Source: Puccinia triticina
Taxonomy: Eukaryota; Basidiomycota; Pucciniomycetes; Pucciniales; Pucciniaceae
Direction: 5' to 3'
Assembly (NCBI RefSeq): GCF_026914185.1
Contig: NC_070562.1
Location: 3,472,001 to 3,536,000, forward strand
Length of the DNA: 64,000 nucleotides
Shown: piece after piece, positions 46,752 to 57,960 of the stretch
Layout: every line of letters starts with the position of its first letter
Position numbering within the stretch: the stretch's first letter is position 1
Translations under genes and position numbers: made by a program
The notes under the pieces: model-generated
Told to the model about the DNA's origin: nothing
Databases searched by the model: none
Seen by the model: the letters and a program-made list of their open reading frames with translations, nothing else

Positions 46752-49700
46752 TCAGAAACCGACGCGGGAAGTTTTCAGTATCACGATTATGAAGAAAATA
46801 ATTATCGCAACAGAAAATATTTTTTCAATGTTCTTCATTCCATGGTACTGCAATGCGGCCCAATGAGGTGCTATTGTCTCTCCCCATGAATACACATTTT
46901 TGCTTGGATTGTATTGGTGGGTAAAAAGACTCCTATACCAACTTGAAACAGCACTCTGCGGATATCTCGAAAAGATAACATCGACGTTTCGAGTGCCTAA
47001 AGCTTTAATAACGCCATGGTCAAGTCCAAGGTCACGCCAGAGCAGTATCAAGCCCTTGTAGGCTGACTTCTTTGTTTGTTCGCAACTTTTGATATATAGC
47101 TGGCTGATTATCCGCAGGCGATCCTGATATAAGCCCCCACATTCATTGTGCAGCCAGGCACGCTCGGGAGATTCGATCCAAGGTTCATGTGCATCGAAGA
47201 CCTTCAGAAGGGCAGCGATATTTTTTCCAGCAAGGTCCGAGTTTTCGTATTTTTTTGGGAGGTTATTGAAGCCGAATAGAAGTGCATCTCCCACCATCAA
47301 GACTGTAAGCAAGTCTACTCCGTACTTGTTCTTTGCATCTGCGAGTCGAAATCGTTCGTACCAACGATTCTTACGGTTGATCCGTGTTCTCAGATAAAGG
47401 TCGAGGAGCAACCTTCTTCCCGCTTCTTTTTTCCCGTATATTCCTTCCATCAATTGGTCGACGGTGTATTTGGAAGTCCCGACAGGCCCATCCATCTTGT
47501 AACGACTTGCCGTCCATGGAGAAACATATGGAATATTAACAGTTGATGTAGCAACTGTTGAAATCCCCCACCTCCGCTCAATGGTGCGGCATGTTTTCAT
47601 GTCTCCCTGGCCAATGAGCTTGTTCTTCCAGAATTTCCAGTTTCGTGCGTAAGTCTCCTCTTGTAAACAAACCAATAATGCAGCAAACCGTCTGTTACTT
47701 TCCGCGTGGCCAAGAATCTTTTGAACATAATCTTCAAATGGTTTGGTGTTGAACTTCTTATAACGGTGATTCAATCTTAATCTGTCATACAATATATTCA
47801 CGTGGTAGTCTGGTGAAATGCCACAATGAGGTGTTTTGCAATGCAAGTTCAATATCAGAGCCAGCCGAGCCATCAAGCTGAATTCTAGCTTCTTGCCCCA
47901 ATCCGAAACTGTGCCTTCTCCCCACAATCTGTCGAACTTTGTGCGGGCTGAGTCTGAAAACTGGTCCAAGCGGAGGGGCCTGTACGCTGCTAGATCTTTA
48001 TGTCTGATTGAGTCGTTTAACACATCAAAGACCTTGGAAATTTTATTTGTGAACACGTAGTCTTCAATTTTTATGGGCGCCAGCATTGAGGTCGCGGGTA
48101 TTGTTTGGAGATTCTGCTCATTGAAAGATGCTTTGTACTCTTGAAATAATTTTTCAAGATGCCTGTCCTGCGAAGCATAATCCGCTTCAAAGTGGAGCGG
48201 AACAGACAGAATCGGCTTTTTTGGATGGTGATATTTTATTTTATGATCAACTAGCTTGAGGATCGATTTTTCCTCTTCAATAAATTCTGGCGTTTGCCGA
48301 AAATTGCGGGGGCGAGAAGACGTGGCACTGAGATGAGATACATTCTCGGAACTTTGCCCTTGATTCAAAGTGTTTCTACCTTGAATTGATTCGTCGGAGC
48401 CAACAATTAATTTGTCTGAAAGCTTATTGGCGGTGACTGGATCAGCAGTTTCGAGCCTAGCAGCCATCTCTTGAGCTTGGTGGTGCTTCTTCGAATTCTC
48501 GTCCGTCGCTGGCAGGCTTCGGTTGACCGTATCCTTGGGGGATATCATTGTCTCTAGTCCGTTTTGATTGCCTCCGGAGCTGTCGCCCTGCGAATTTCGT
48601 TCGCCAAGCTTTGTGCTTTCATCGCTTGACTCGACTGGAAATTTTTGATTCTGCGGTATATCCTGAACTATACGCCCCCCCGTCGCAGGTTCGGCCTTTT
48701 GGCCGCGTCGTTTTTTCTTTGCGTCCATTTGGGTGGCTTCCCAGTCTTTTTTCTTCTTCTCGCGTTCTTTTCGCGCCTTTTCGAGATCCGCTGCTTCCGC
48801 TGCGGTAGGTTCAGCCTTACCGCGCTTCGTGTCACTTCCTTTTTTTTTTGTGTTGTCTCTCTTATAAGATACAGATTCTCTTTGCAGTGTTTGTTGAATA
48901 ATTTGCTTGATGTCTGGAGCCGGGAGGAAAGGTTCAACCGGCGTTTTCTCTCTTCGTACCACAGCAGGTTTGACATCGAGTGCTTTGCTCAGCTGTTGCT
49001 CCTCGCTTCGTTGGTTGGACTTTTGGAGGTCTACTTTTCCATTTTTTGCGCTGGCGTGTAGGAAATCTCCAAGTGTTGGTCGAAGACAATTCTCGCCTAC
49101 TTCAGCAAGGGATTCTGATTCTTCGGAGGCTCCAGGCTCTATCGAATTGCCTGCTTTGGCCTGTTCATGGCTGAGCTATTTAGTTTTCAAGCAGTTAGTT
49201 GTCCACTTCAACCAGAAATATATGATTTTTTCAATTGGATTTATGCCGGGGGAATCGGACTCACTCTCTGGGATTGATCATCAGAAATAAATTTGGCAAT
49301 TTTCGGAGTCTCATCCTTCCTTTGGGAGTCAGTCTGGATTAGAATTTGAACGCATGATTGTTGAAGAGTGTAGAATTAGTTTCCGGCGGGCAAACTTGTG
49401 AGAGTAGATGCTTCAGCTATTGGATCGTAACCTACAGACGTGAATACCCTAGCTTGTCGAATTGATGTCACTGGTTTACTAGTCTGCAATGGCGAGTGGC
49501 CTGTGTTTCGATCATTGTTTATTTCTTTTCCCTTCTGATTCCGCCGCATATTCTCCAAATGCCCAGCTGCAGCATTATGCTTTTGATGCATATTTCCGGA
49601 GCTGATTGACCCGCTATTAGTATTATCCAATGAAGAGAATCCAGGAGTTCGCAAGTTTTGATGATCACGAGTTTCCATCTTCCCAGGATTGTGCGTTAAT

Positions 49701-50783
49701 TTGTCGGTCGGAAAGCTGGGGGGATTTCCAACATTTATAGGGTTGCGATTATTAGGATTGAAAGAACTGGGCTTCAAGTCACCCCGAATATCAGCGTGGC
49801 CTGGCCTAAACGTTGCACGACCATGCTGTCCAGGCACGAAATCCGCCTGGCCATTGTGTAACCCGTAGTCGGTGAACTTCGGAGATGATCCGTCGCCAGT
49901 TGCAAAGGGATGCGCTTGTGATTGCTGGAATCCTGGTGGCGGAGGCAAATGAGAGCCCCTATGATTAGCAGCCTTCTGGAGCCCAGAAAGTGCAATCATG
50001 TTGGTATGACTGGCGAGGGAAGAGTGATCTGAACGCAAATTGTTTTCCCTAATTATTGGGGTTTTTGGAGGAACATGACCAACTGAAACAAACATAGTTG
50101 GATCACTGTTAATGTTAGCTTGAAGCCCTTGCGAACTGGGAGATGGATTGACACTGCGGTCTGTGTTGGACCGACGTGAGGTTGTTGGTAATAACTGGTA
50201 GCCATTGTTATTTGCAGCGATCTATTGCGGAGCGCTCGGATGTCAGCAGTGCCAAATGTGAATTTGGAGTTCGAATGGTGGTAACTATTTCCAAGCTTAC
50301 AGATTTGTCAAAGTTCTGTACCGCATTCGCAGCTGGCCGAGCAAGCCCGTATTGAGAGCCTAGTGGGCCATACCGCTGGCCATGCCGATCAAGAGCGTCA
50401 TGGCTATAATAAGGCATGTTGCGGATGTTGGTTACGCGACTAGATCCGATCTTTTGCGTCTCTCCGTTGTATGGTAGATGGCGGTAAGAATCCAAGGTAG
50501 CTGCTCGCGGATCGTATGCCATCTCAACGTGCTGCGTTGGCTGGCTGTCCAAGTCCGAGTCCGGGATGTCTGAGTCCAATGGCAATACTGACAGCACAAG
50601 ATCGACAGTCTTTCCATCACAACCGGATTCATCGATGTTGATTGGGCTGGTGTCGGCGGCGTGGGCTGACAGTGAAGCGGCACTACCAATGTCCCCTCGG
50701 GGGAACTTTGTGATGATTTGATTCGAGATAGTTAACAGCACACATGTTGATGCTAGCTGCGAGAGAAACCCACATGGACGCAT
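46752..50783 (-). CDS. Predicted secreted or membrane protein, about 1,253 aa, unknown function
   Basis: Four exons: 50783..50301, 50221..49436, 49333..49265, 49175..46752. Introns of 79, 102 and 89 nt with GT..AG ends; the last two carry CTAAT and CTAAC branch sites, and all phases are zero. The N-terminus MRPCGFLSQLASTCVLLTIS fits a signal peptide. Residues about 40-670 are polar and low-complexity (N/S/H/G-rich, then a lysine/glutamate-rich stretch around KKKGSDTKRGK and KEREKKKKDW). Residues about 680-1230 look folded, with aromatic and charged helices, for example RNWKFWKNKLIG and RINRKNRWYERFRLADAKNKYG. The very end has a hydrophobic stretch VAIIIFFIIVILK that may be a membrane anchor or a read-through of non-coding DNA. 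I recognise no domain. The layout (signal peptide, disordered N-half, folded C-half) resembles the 26053 gene, but the sequences do not obviously match. Confidence 0.75.
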
Positions 50784-51011
50784 TTTGTCAAGTCAAGAGG
50801 GACTCTTCAACGGTATATGGTTCCGCGCTGGTCATCGTACTTGCACTGCAGGCCTCATCACGGGCAACAGCCCTCAGCCGGGAGAGCTGGTCCCTCAGGC
50901 GAATGAAACTCGCCAATCTGTGCCAAGCACCCCAAGAATTGTCAAAACACTTCTTTGATTCCTGTAGATGTTTGACTGGTTAGGGCGGCTTGCGACGATA
51001 GCTCTTGTGAC
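50784..51011. other. Promoter region of the large secreted-protein gene
   Basis: Short upstream flank, about 230 bp, between the start codon at 50783 and a hAT-like MITE. No clear TATA box. Confidence 0.3.
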
Positions 51012-51375
51012 TAAGGTTCCGATCCGGACCCCGCAGATCCGGAGAAATCCGGAAACCCCGCACGCCAGATCAGGGTTCGGGATTGAGCTCAAGGGATCCG
51101 GAATCCGGTCGGATAGTGAACAGCGCTCCAAAAGCGAGATTTATGCGGGTAAACCCACCCAAAAATAAGGTCTTTTCTCGGGGAATACCCGTTAAACCCG
51201 CATGAATCGGGCACCCTACCGGGGAATCCCCGGCATACCCGATCAAATTGGTACTTTTTTTGGGAAATGCCCCTTGCTTTCAGATCCGGGAAAATCCGGC
51301 CGGATTCCGGATAAGACCAGGGTCAGGGTGCGGGATGGGTGATATCCGGCTTTGGGGCACCGGATCGGAACCTTA
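51012..51375. mobile_element. hAT-like MITE with perfect TIRs and 8-bp target duplication
   Basis: 364 bp with exact inverted ends TAAGGTTCCGATCCGG / CCGGATCGGAACCTTA and an exact 8-bp direct repeat CTTGTGAC on both sides (51004-51011, 51376-51383). An 8-bp duplication is the hAT hallmark. The interior has many CCGGAT/ATCCGG words. It lies about 230 bp upstream of the 50783 start codon, so it may affect that promoter. Confidence 0.9.
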
Positions 51376-54133
51376 CTTGTGACCCATGGCTATCACAATT
51401 TTACAAACCATATTTTATGGGTTGGGTGAATTTTCCAAACTGATTTCAATTTTCGGACTTACTTCGCGCACTGCCGAGAATTTTGAGCAGACAAAAATCA
51501 TACTTTAACCCCGGAGGCACCTGTAATTATGGTGTTCAAAGTTGATTTATGCATGCATAAATCATAAATTCATAAATCTTTTTCAGGGGGATTACATAAT
51601 CAAATTTCTAGAATGGTATATGAAATCATCACTTGAAAGTTTTATTAAATAATTTACTTATGATTTCTTTGTGTTGCTGTAAAATCTCCCTGAGAAATAC
51701 CCACTCCTTTGGATAAAAACTATTTTTCCTCCAAAAAACACATGAATTTTCAATGACCTACCTCTTTGAGGGGGCCCAGCTTTAATCCTTACAGCCAATA
51801 AGAGATTCCAAAGCTTTAATCAAGCTAAAAAAAATCACACCCATCACTGAGGAGACCAGGGAATTGATTGCTGCCCCAACATGGTTAAATTGCAGCAATA
51901 CCTATTTGACATACAGGAAAGCTGGTGAAAATTCTGAAAAATTATCAGGCTGTGAAATTGCACATGCACTATTATACTGTGAAGCTTTTGTGGCTACTGG
52001 GACACAGGAAGTAGCATTTTTAATGCTTTCCGCGTCAAAATATGATTTTTTCCTGCCAATGTCCCCTAGGCTCAAAGAGAATCCTAACTGACTTGATTAT
52101 TTTTTTGGGGGATCATAAGAATTCATTCTATTGATTCATCCAAAAATATCTCACAAAAGGCAAGGAGTTTTTTTGGGGGAGCACACAGTGCGCAAAGAGC
52201 CGTGGCAGAAGTGCGCACTGGGGGCTGGACATCAAGAAGACAACCCCCACAGTGCGCAAAGAGTTTTCCGCAGTGTGCAAAGTAAGTCTGTAAAATGTTA
52301 GCATAAATTTAGAATCCTGAAAGATCAGATTTAAATTTTAAGGGTTCTCAAACACACAAGTAATCAACCTAAGGATGATAATCGGGCGTGTTTGGGCTGC
52401 TTGCGGGCTAACCCGGCTCAACCCGCTACAATGTTGGACAGGCCGGGCCGGGTCCGAACCCCAAAATATTGTGTCCGCCTCATTGCGGACACAGTGTAAG
52501 ACTCAAAAGTGGTAATGAAACCCTTTTGCTGAATTTTGAAGGGTATGATGGAGTTGCAATGTCAGCAGTCTGCTAGTCAAGACAGCACAGATGGCGACAA
52601 ATTACAGGCCGCTGCGAGTGAGAGCGGCCTGCAACCAAGCAATCCCTCCGACTAAAGAGCGCACTCAAGTGTTGCCCCCGAGTGGGCAGACCAGCCCAAG
52701 TGAAGCATGACATTAGACTCACCAACCTCGAGTGAGTGAGTGAGCAATACCTGGGCATCTTCTAATAAGATTCCCAGGTGGATAGATTGTAGAGTGCCGG
52801 TGCACATTGAACCACAAGTTAACCCAGCATAGCTGGGGTATAAGTATCAGGGACTGTTCCTACCAGGAATAGCCCCAGATCAGTTACCACACCCGCCTTA
52901 TTTGTTGCATTCAACCACACACGCCAAACACAACGATTGGGGTTTTTACTTGATCCATCTCTTTCTCATTCTCATCCTTTCTGCACTCGACCCAACTCCC
53001 GGTTTCACTAGGTAAGTTGGGCCTTCTCCCCTTCTCTCTTCCCTGTCCTAGACAGGACCATATCTTCGAGTCCCTTGGACTTTGGTTGTATACGCTCAAC
53101 CAGCCCCTCCAGACGGAGGCGCGGCTTTCCTCCTTGTGCTGCGGCCAAGTCGAGCTCCGACAGATGTCGTGACAGCTGAGACCAGCTGAGAACCTTAGAA
53201 TATAGCTAAGGTTAAGATTCAGAGCGCGGCCACAATAGAGACCCGCCCTGACATGCAAGCTCTGCCCTTCTGTTATCAGTCAACAAGACCCACCAAGCTC
53301 AGCTTGGCAAGTTTTATTAAGTGATAGGTCTGGTCTGTTCCAGATGAAATCTGTTTGACTGGCAACATGTAAGTGTGTTAATTAATTTGTTATAAGGGTT
53401 TAATTCCTTTATTATAAGGGTTTTAGGATTTGAGTGTGGATGAGTGTTGGGTGACTTATGAGTTCTGGGTGAGGAACTGGGGAGCCGGCCACTGGGGTTG
53501 GAGAGAGCTCCTTTTATAGACAACAGGGGAGTCCCAGAGGGGTTGGTGGGTTAGGGTTTCAGCTAATCTAGACAACAGGGTGAGGGATTTCAGCTGGTGG
53601 GAGTAGATACAAATGACCCCTCAGGGGCGCATGAATGGTGCCAGAATATACAGCAAAACATTCTAAACATGCCAGGGGTGCATACATGATGTCAGAATAT
53701 ACAACAGAAAATTCCAACGCATCCATAAGGTGACAGTAGACTGCATGAGCTGTCATACAGGGGTAATTAGTGTATACACAAATTCTGAGGCTGCAGAAAC
53801 AGTGTAAATGATGTCATACTATGTATATAAAGGAGTGTATTTAGCTAATATGTAATGATTTAGCCTGACAGGGAGATTTATGTTTGTATCCTGTGATATG
53901 TATAAGTGTACTACTGTGAAACTTGGGTTGAGGAAGGTGACAGCTGGTTTACTGGGGCTGGCCATGTGATAGGTGTCCATGAGGTGTAACTTCCACACTA
54001 GAGGGGGCCCAGGGGTGCCTTCAGTGGTTACTAGCGGTGAGATTGGCCATAGAATCCATTTTGTGGTATCTTGAGGCCTAGTATGAGTACTTATGTGGCA
54101 TAGAAAAAACTTTTTATTTTCCCACTTTTCCAT
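51376..54133. other. Repeat-rich DNA, no gene recognised
   Basis: Contains a Tourist-like end at 51531 and an AT-rich stretch (51611-51650) matching the flanks of the hAT-like MITE at 22326. A cluster of CAGTGCGCAAAGAG words lies at 52187-52280, and a GC-rich segment with CCGGG/CCCGG words near 52390-52460. Near 52830-53230 lies a TATA-bearing stretch (GGTATAAGTATC) that could be an LTR fragment. A short frame at 53819-54133 adjoins the hAT pseudogene. Nothing coding can be supported. Confidence 0.4.
51531..51580. repeat. Tourist-like MITE end, third copy
   Basis: GGTGTTCAAAGTTGATTTATG followed by CATGCATAAATCATAAATTC matches the ends near 22209 and 27771. The opposite end is not found, so it is truncated or decayed. 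Confidence 0.6.
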
Positions 54134-57091
54134 CTACCACACCGGAGCATTTGACTGGAAGGCATCACTTGATCCTTCCATGTACCTGAGGAATTGAGTG
54201 GTGTCCTCATTGTTGACTTGCTTGGGGCTTTCCGACGTCATGGTTGGTGTGTCATTAGCGCAGGAAGGAATGTACATATTCCAGAGATTCATTATTGCTG
54301 AACAAACTTGAGCCAAGAATTTGGATGTTTCTTGGGCACCTTGCATTTCCTCAACACTAAAATGCAGGTATCAAATCTTGTAACAAGGATTGAGGGATGC
54401 CACAAATTCTTCCATTGTGCCCCAGTACTTGTTGAACTTCTCCTTCATTGGCTGTATTATTTTGGTGACGTTGGTCATTTGAGCTAGTTGTCTCTTTATC
54501 TTCTTCATAGCACAGTAAGTCTGATTAGTTGTTGGGTATTTTGTACAACTCAAATCCAACATGGCTGTTGTTAGTTACAAACAAAAATCAACCGTCAACT
54601 TATTGGTTCAATTGCAAAAAAATGAGAGAATAATATAAGCTAACCTTTGAAGAATTGCTCCAAGCACTTCTCCATAACTTTGAGCTGATCCCAGTCAACA
54701 GCCAAGGGACTGACTTTGAATTTCTTGTTGTCCATCGCAAGCTGTTGGAAGGCTAATTTGAGGGGTGTTGATGACATGATCATCAAATAAGTTGAGTTCC
54801 ACCGGGTCGGGACATCCTTTGAAGAATGTTTCTTCTTTGGATCAATGTGCGAGGTTTCCATAGCCCTTTCAAATGCTTCTATCCTTGCTGATGAGCCATG
54901 GATATACTTGACACTTTCTCAGAGGAGCTCAACTGGCCCACAGACTTTTTTGAGGCCATCTGTGACTACAAGGTTGATGATGTGGGCTGATCATCAAAGA
55001 TGGAAGTAGGCTGAGGTTGCAGGTCGGCCTAACAATTGAGATCAATCATTAATAAACCTTTCAAGTTATGAAATCACAAGGTTGTTGAAGCTAGCATTGT
55101 CAAGGGTAACAAAAGCAACTTTTTGGAGGGAATTCCACTCAATCAAGACTTGACTGATACAATCCGCAATGACTTGGCCGATGTGTGGGGACAAGAGAGG
55201 ACAGAAGCTGATGATACTTTTGGTCAATTCCCAATCTTCAGCAATGTAATGCGCCGTTACGACCATGTAGCCGGCAAGATCTGATGACATCCACAAATTG
55301 GTTGTTAAAGCAATTTGGCTGGCCTTTGCCATCTTTGTAATCTTGATTTCCTTGTATGTACCAATTGTAGATACTGATGCAATTTTTCCTCAAGGTCATT
55401 TGTCAGGTAATTGCAAACTTTGGTTGGGCGGCCTTCATGAAATCAATGAAGCCCTTGTGCTCAACAATGCTGAACGGATATTCATGCACCAGGAAAAAAA
55501 AGTATTCACTTGATGACAAGTGACATGATGCAGCTTTGGCTTCAGCTCCAACACTGCTCCAATGCTGCTCCTCTCCACCAGGACATCTAGGGCTCACATG
55601 ACAGGTGTCAGGATTAAAGCACTCAATGTGAAAAAACCAGATGATGCTCAGTTTTTGCCCAGGCCCAGCTGATGCTCAGCTTTGGCACCGGCTACCTGAT
55701 GGTCATCTTTGGCCCTGGCACAGCTGATGCACAGTCTTGGCCTTGGCTCAGCTGATGCTCAGCTTGTTAGAGTACATATATGCTTATATGATTATCCCAG
55801 TATGCTTCTACACCATAGTCAATCTTTGGTCATGTATTTAGTCTATCAGAGCCCTTGATCCATAGAGCTCTTACTCACTGAATATCAACCACATTGTTCT
55901 GTGTCTGCTCCACCTGTCACAAGACAGTCCGGTACTCTCAGTCCTGCGACCCTGTGCCCCTCAACACAGCTTTGGCCCTATTCTAGCTGTTTTTCAGCTC
56001 TGGTCCTGTCCAAGCTGATTTTCATCTTTTTCCCTGGCCTGGATCAGCTGATACTCAGCAAGCTGAGCATCAGCTGGCCAGCTGGCCCAGGCCTGGGTCA
56101 AAGCTGAGCATCATCTGGGACAGGACTAGGGAAGGCTGAGCATGCACTTGTACAAAGCTGAGCATCAGCTGCGCCAGCACTAGTACAAAGCTGAGCATCA
56201 CCTGGGCAAGGACTGGTAAAAAGGCTTTATTCCAATTTTGAGAGTGAGCTGTGTGAAAAAGCTGAGCAAAAAAGCTGAGTATGAGCTGGGTACCAAAGTT
56301 GAGTATCAGCTGGACAGAACTGAGGATCAGTTGGTCTCATCAAAAACTGAACAGGACCTCCTTGGTAAATTTTGGAAGTTGAGGAGATGGTTGGGAGATT
56401 GGGGTAGATGGTGGATAGATATTGGATAGATGGCGGGTAGTTGGCTGGAGCTGGTGTGATGTCACTTGTCATCAACTGGCTATTTTATTTTCCTGGTGAT
56501 GCTTGATAACCATCATTGCCAGCTTTTCACAAGTTTCTTCTTGAGAAAAAATCCACACCAAACGCGAGCCACATGTGAGTACAGCCTGTTTGTTAGTCAC
56601 ACCACCGTGCTCTGTGAAGAATTTCTCAGAGTGCCGTCAAAGGTGGTTTGTCCCGGCCGCAGATGCTGCAGAGAGACTGTACTTGCAGTAATTGCAAATC
56701 AATTTCAACAAAGTACCTACTTAAGGCAAGTACAGGATGAATCAAAAAATTCAGTTTCACTCAATAGCGGAATAAGAGGGAAATTCTGAGCCTGCATACC
56801 TTCAACTAGTCTTTCAAAATGGTCTTCAAACTTGCTTGTAAGTTGGCGCTTCTTTGCTTGACCATCTTCGCTATCAGCATCCACATCTTGAGAGTCTGAC
56901 TTGGGTGTAATAGTACCAGTCGGAGTGGAAGAAGATGAAAATATAACCACAGATTTCTCTTGAACGTTGACGTTGTCAGCATTGGTTTGCGGAGTGATGG
57001 ATGATGTAGGACTGGTGATTGAGCTGGACAAGACAATAACATCATTGTTGTTACAAGCAGTAGCACTCTTTTGGACTCCATAAGCAGGCAT
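54134..57091 (-). pseudogene. hAT-family transposase, broken and split by a TIR element
   Basis: Read on the minus strand from ATG 57091: a T/S-rich N-terminus with KKRQLTSKFEDHFERL, then a degenerate zinc-finger (BED-like) region at 56700-56520 with FDGTLRNSS. Then LAMMVIKH, broken at 56501 by an insertion and resumed at 55496 with EYPFSIVEHKGFIDFM. Then the catalytic-core text LTTNLWMSSDLAGYMVVTAH and KVAFVTLDNAS (55332-55066), DVPTRWNSTYLM (about 54820), and the C-terminal part CAMKKIKRQLAQ...MKEKFNKYW (54562-54371) up to a stop at 54134. Stops and frame changes separate several of these blocks, so it is inactive even without the insertion. The usual C-terminal dimerisation motif is not recognisable. 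Confidence 0.85.
55497..56498. mobile_element. TIR element C (CACCAGGAAAA ends), 3-bp target duplication ATG, inserted in the hAT gene
   Basis: 1,002 bp. The inverted ends start CACCAGGAAAA and continue to TTGATGACAAGTGACAT, about 42 bp in total with few mismatches. ATG flanks both ends (55494-55496, 56499-56501). Removing the element and one ATG restores an in-frame hAT reading across the junction, which proves the boundaries. The interior is built of AGCTGATGCTCAGC-type words, themselves partly palindromic, repeated dozens of times. No transposase. Confidence 0.9.
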
Positions 57092-57955
57092 GGACACTAC
57101 AGTGTAGCTGATAAAGGTCAAATTGATACAAGTAGGCTAGATGGATAGTCATGAGAAGTTGGAACTAAGATTGGTTGTTGGAAAGTGTATTTTGACAGGG
57201 TTTTTGAAAAATTGCTGATATGCTGAGGTGTGCTGCATGAAAGAGAAACACCGGTACAAATTGGGGTTCTTTTATACATGTGCTAGTTACTACAAGTCCA
57301 GTCGCTCATTTAAAACATCAAGCTTTTGACACCACTTTCTAAGCTAAAATTTTGATTCTGATTGATATCATGTGTCATATCTACGTTTCTATAGTAGAAT
57401 ATCCAACCAAAACCTACCCATGAAGAGTGTGATGTGAAAACTGAAGGAAAATAGTTGAACAAGCAACATGAAGATTGCAATCAAGTTCAAGCAATGACTA
57501 TTTTTCACATCAAGAGAATGGGAAAGCGGACAAGTTGGAGTTTATCTTCTTGGGTAGGTACCCGGGGCACATTTGGATCCAATTGGGTAAGCCCGCGGGC
57601 CCCCGCTAGGAAGCCCGCACCGGCCCGTGCCGTTTGATAGCACTAGCGGGCTGGGCCAAAGTCTGATAATGATAAGAAAAGTGTGTCCGCGCCCAGCCCA
57701 AACCCGCCCGGTGTGATGGTAAAGATGGGTCAGGGACCCAAATTGTCCGCACGGGTTTGCGGAGGTTGGGGGCTGCCAATTCTGCAAGGCTGGCGCGGAG
57801 CAGCACAGTGCGGAAAATATTCACGAGGCGGTGCGCGGGGCTATGTCCACGGCGCGTCGGCGGCGGAGCTGGACTTGACTTAAGCAGGCCGGCGCGGACT
57901 GGATAGTATAGGCTGTGACAGCCAAAGAGGGCTACGTCAGCGGGTGTAGCTGGGG
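57092..57955. other. No gene; GC-rich CCCGCGGGCCC-type block at 57560-57900
   Basis: 57092-57550 is the upstream flank of the hAT pseudogene. 57560-57900 is GC-rich with GCCCGC/GCGGGC words on both strands, resembling the shorter GC-rich stretch near 52390-52460; the two could be the outer parts of the hAT element, but no inverted match was confirmed. Confidence 0.35.
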
Positions 57956-57960
57956 CGGAG

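Noticed and set aside
52830..53230. Possible LTR with TATA box and TATCAG-type priming word
   Set aside because: No second copy, no matching ends and no target duplication in the window.
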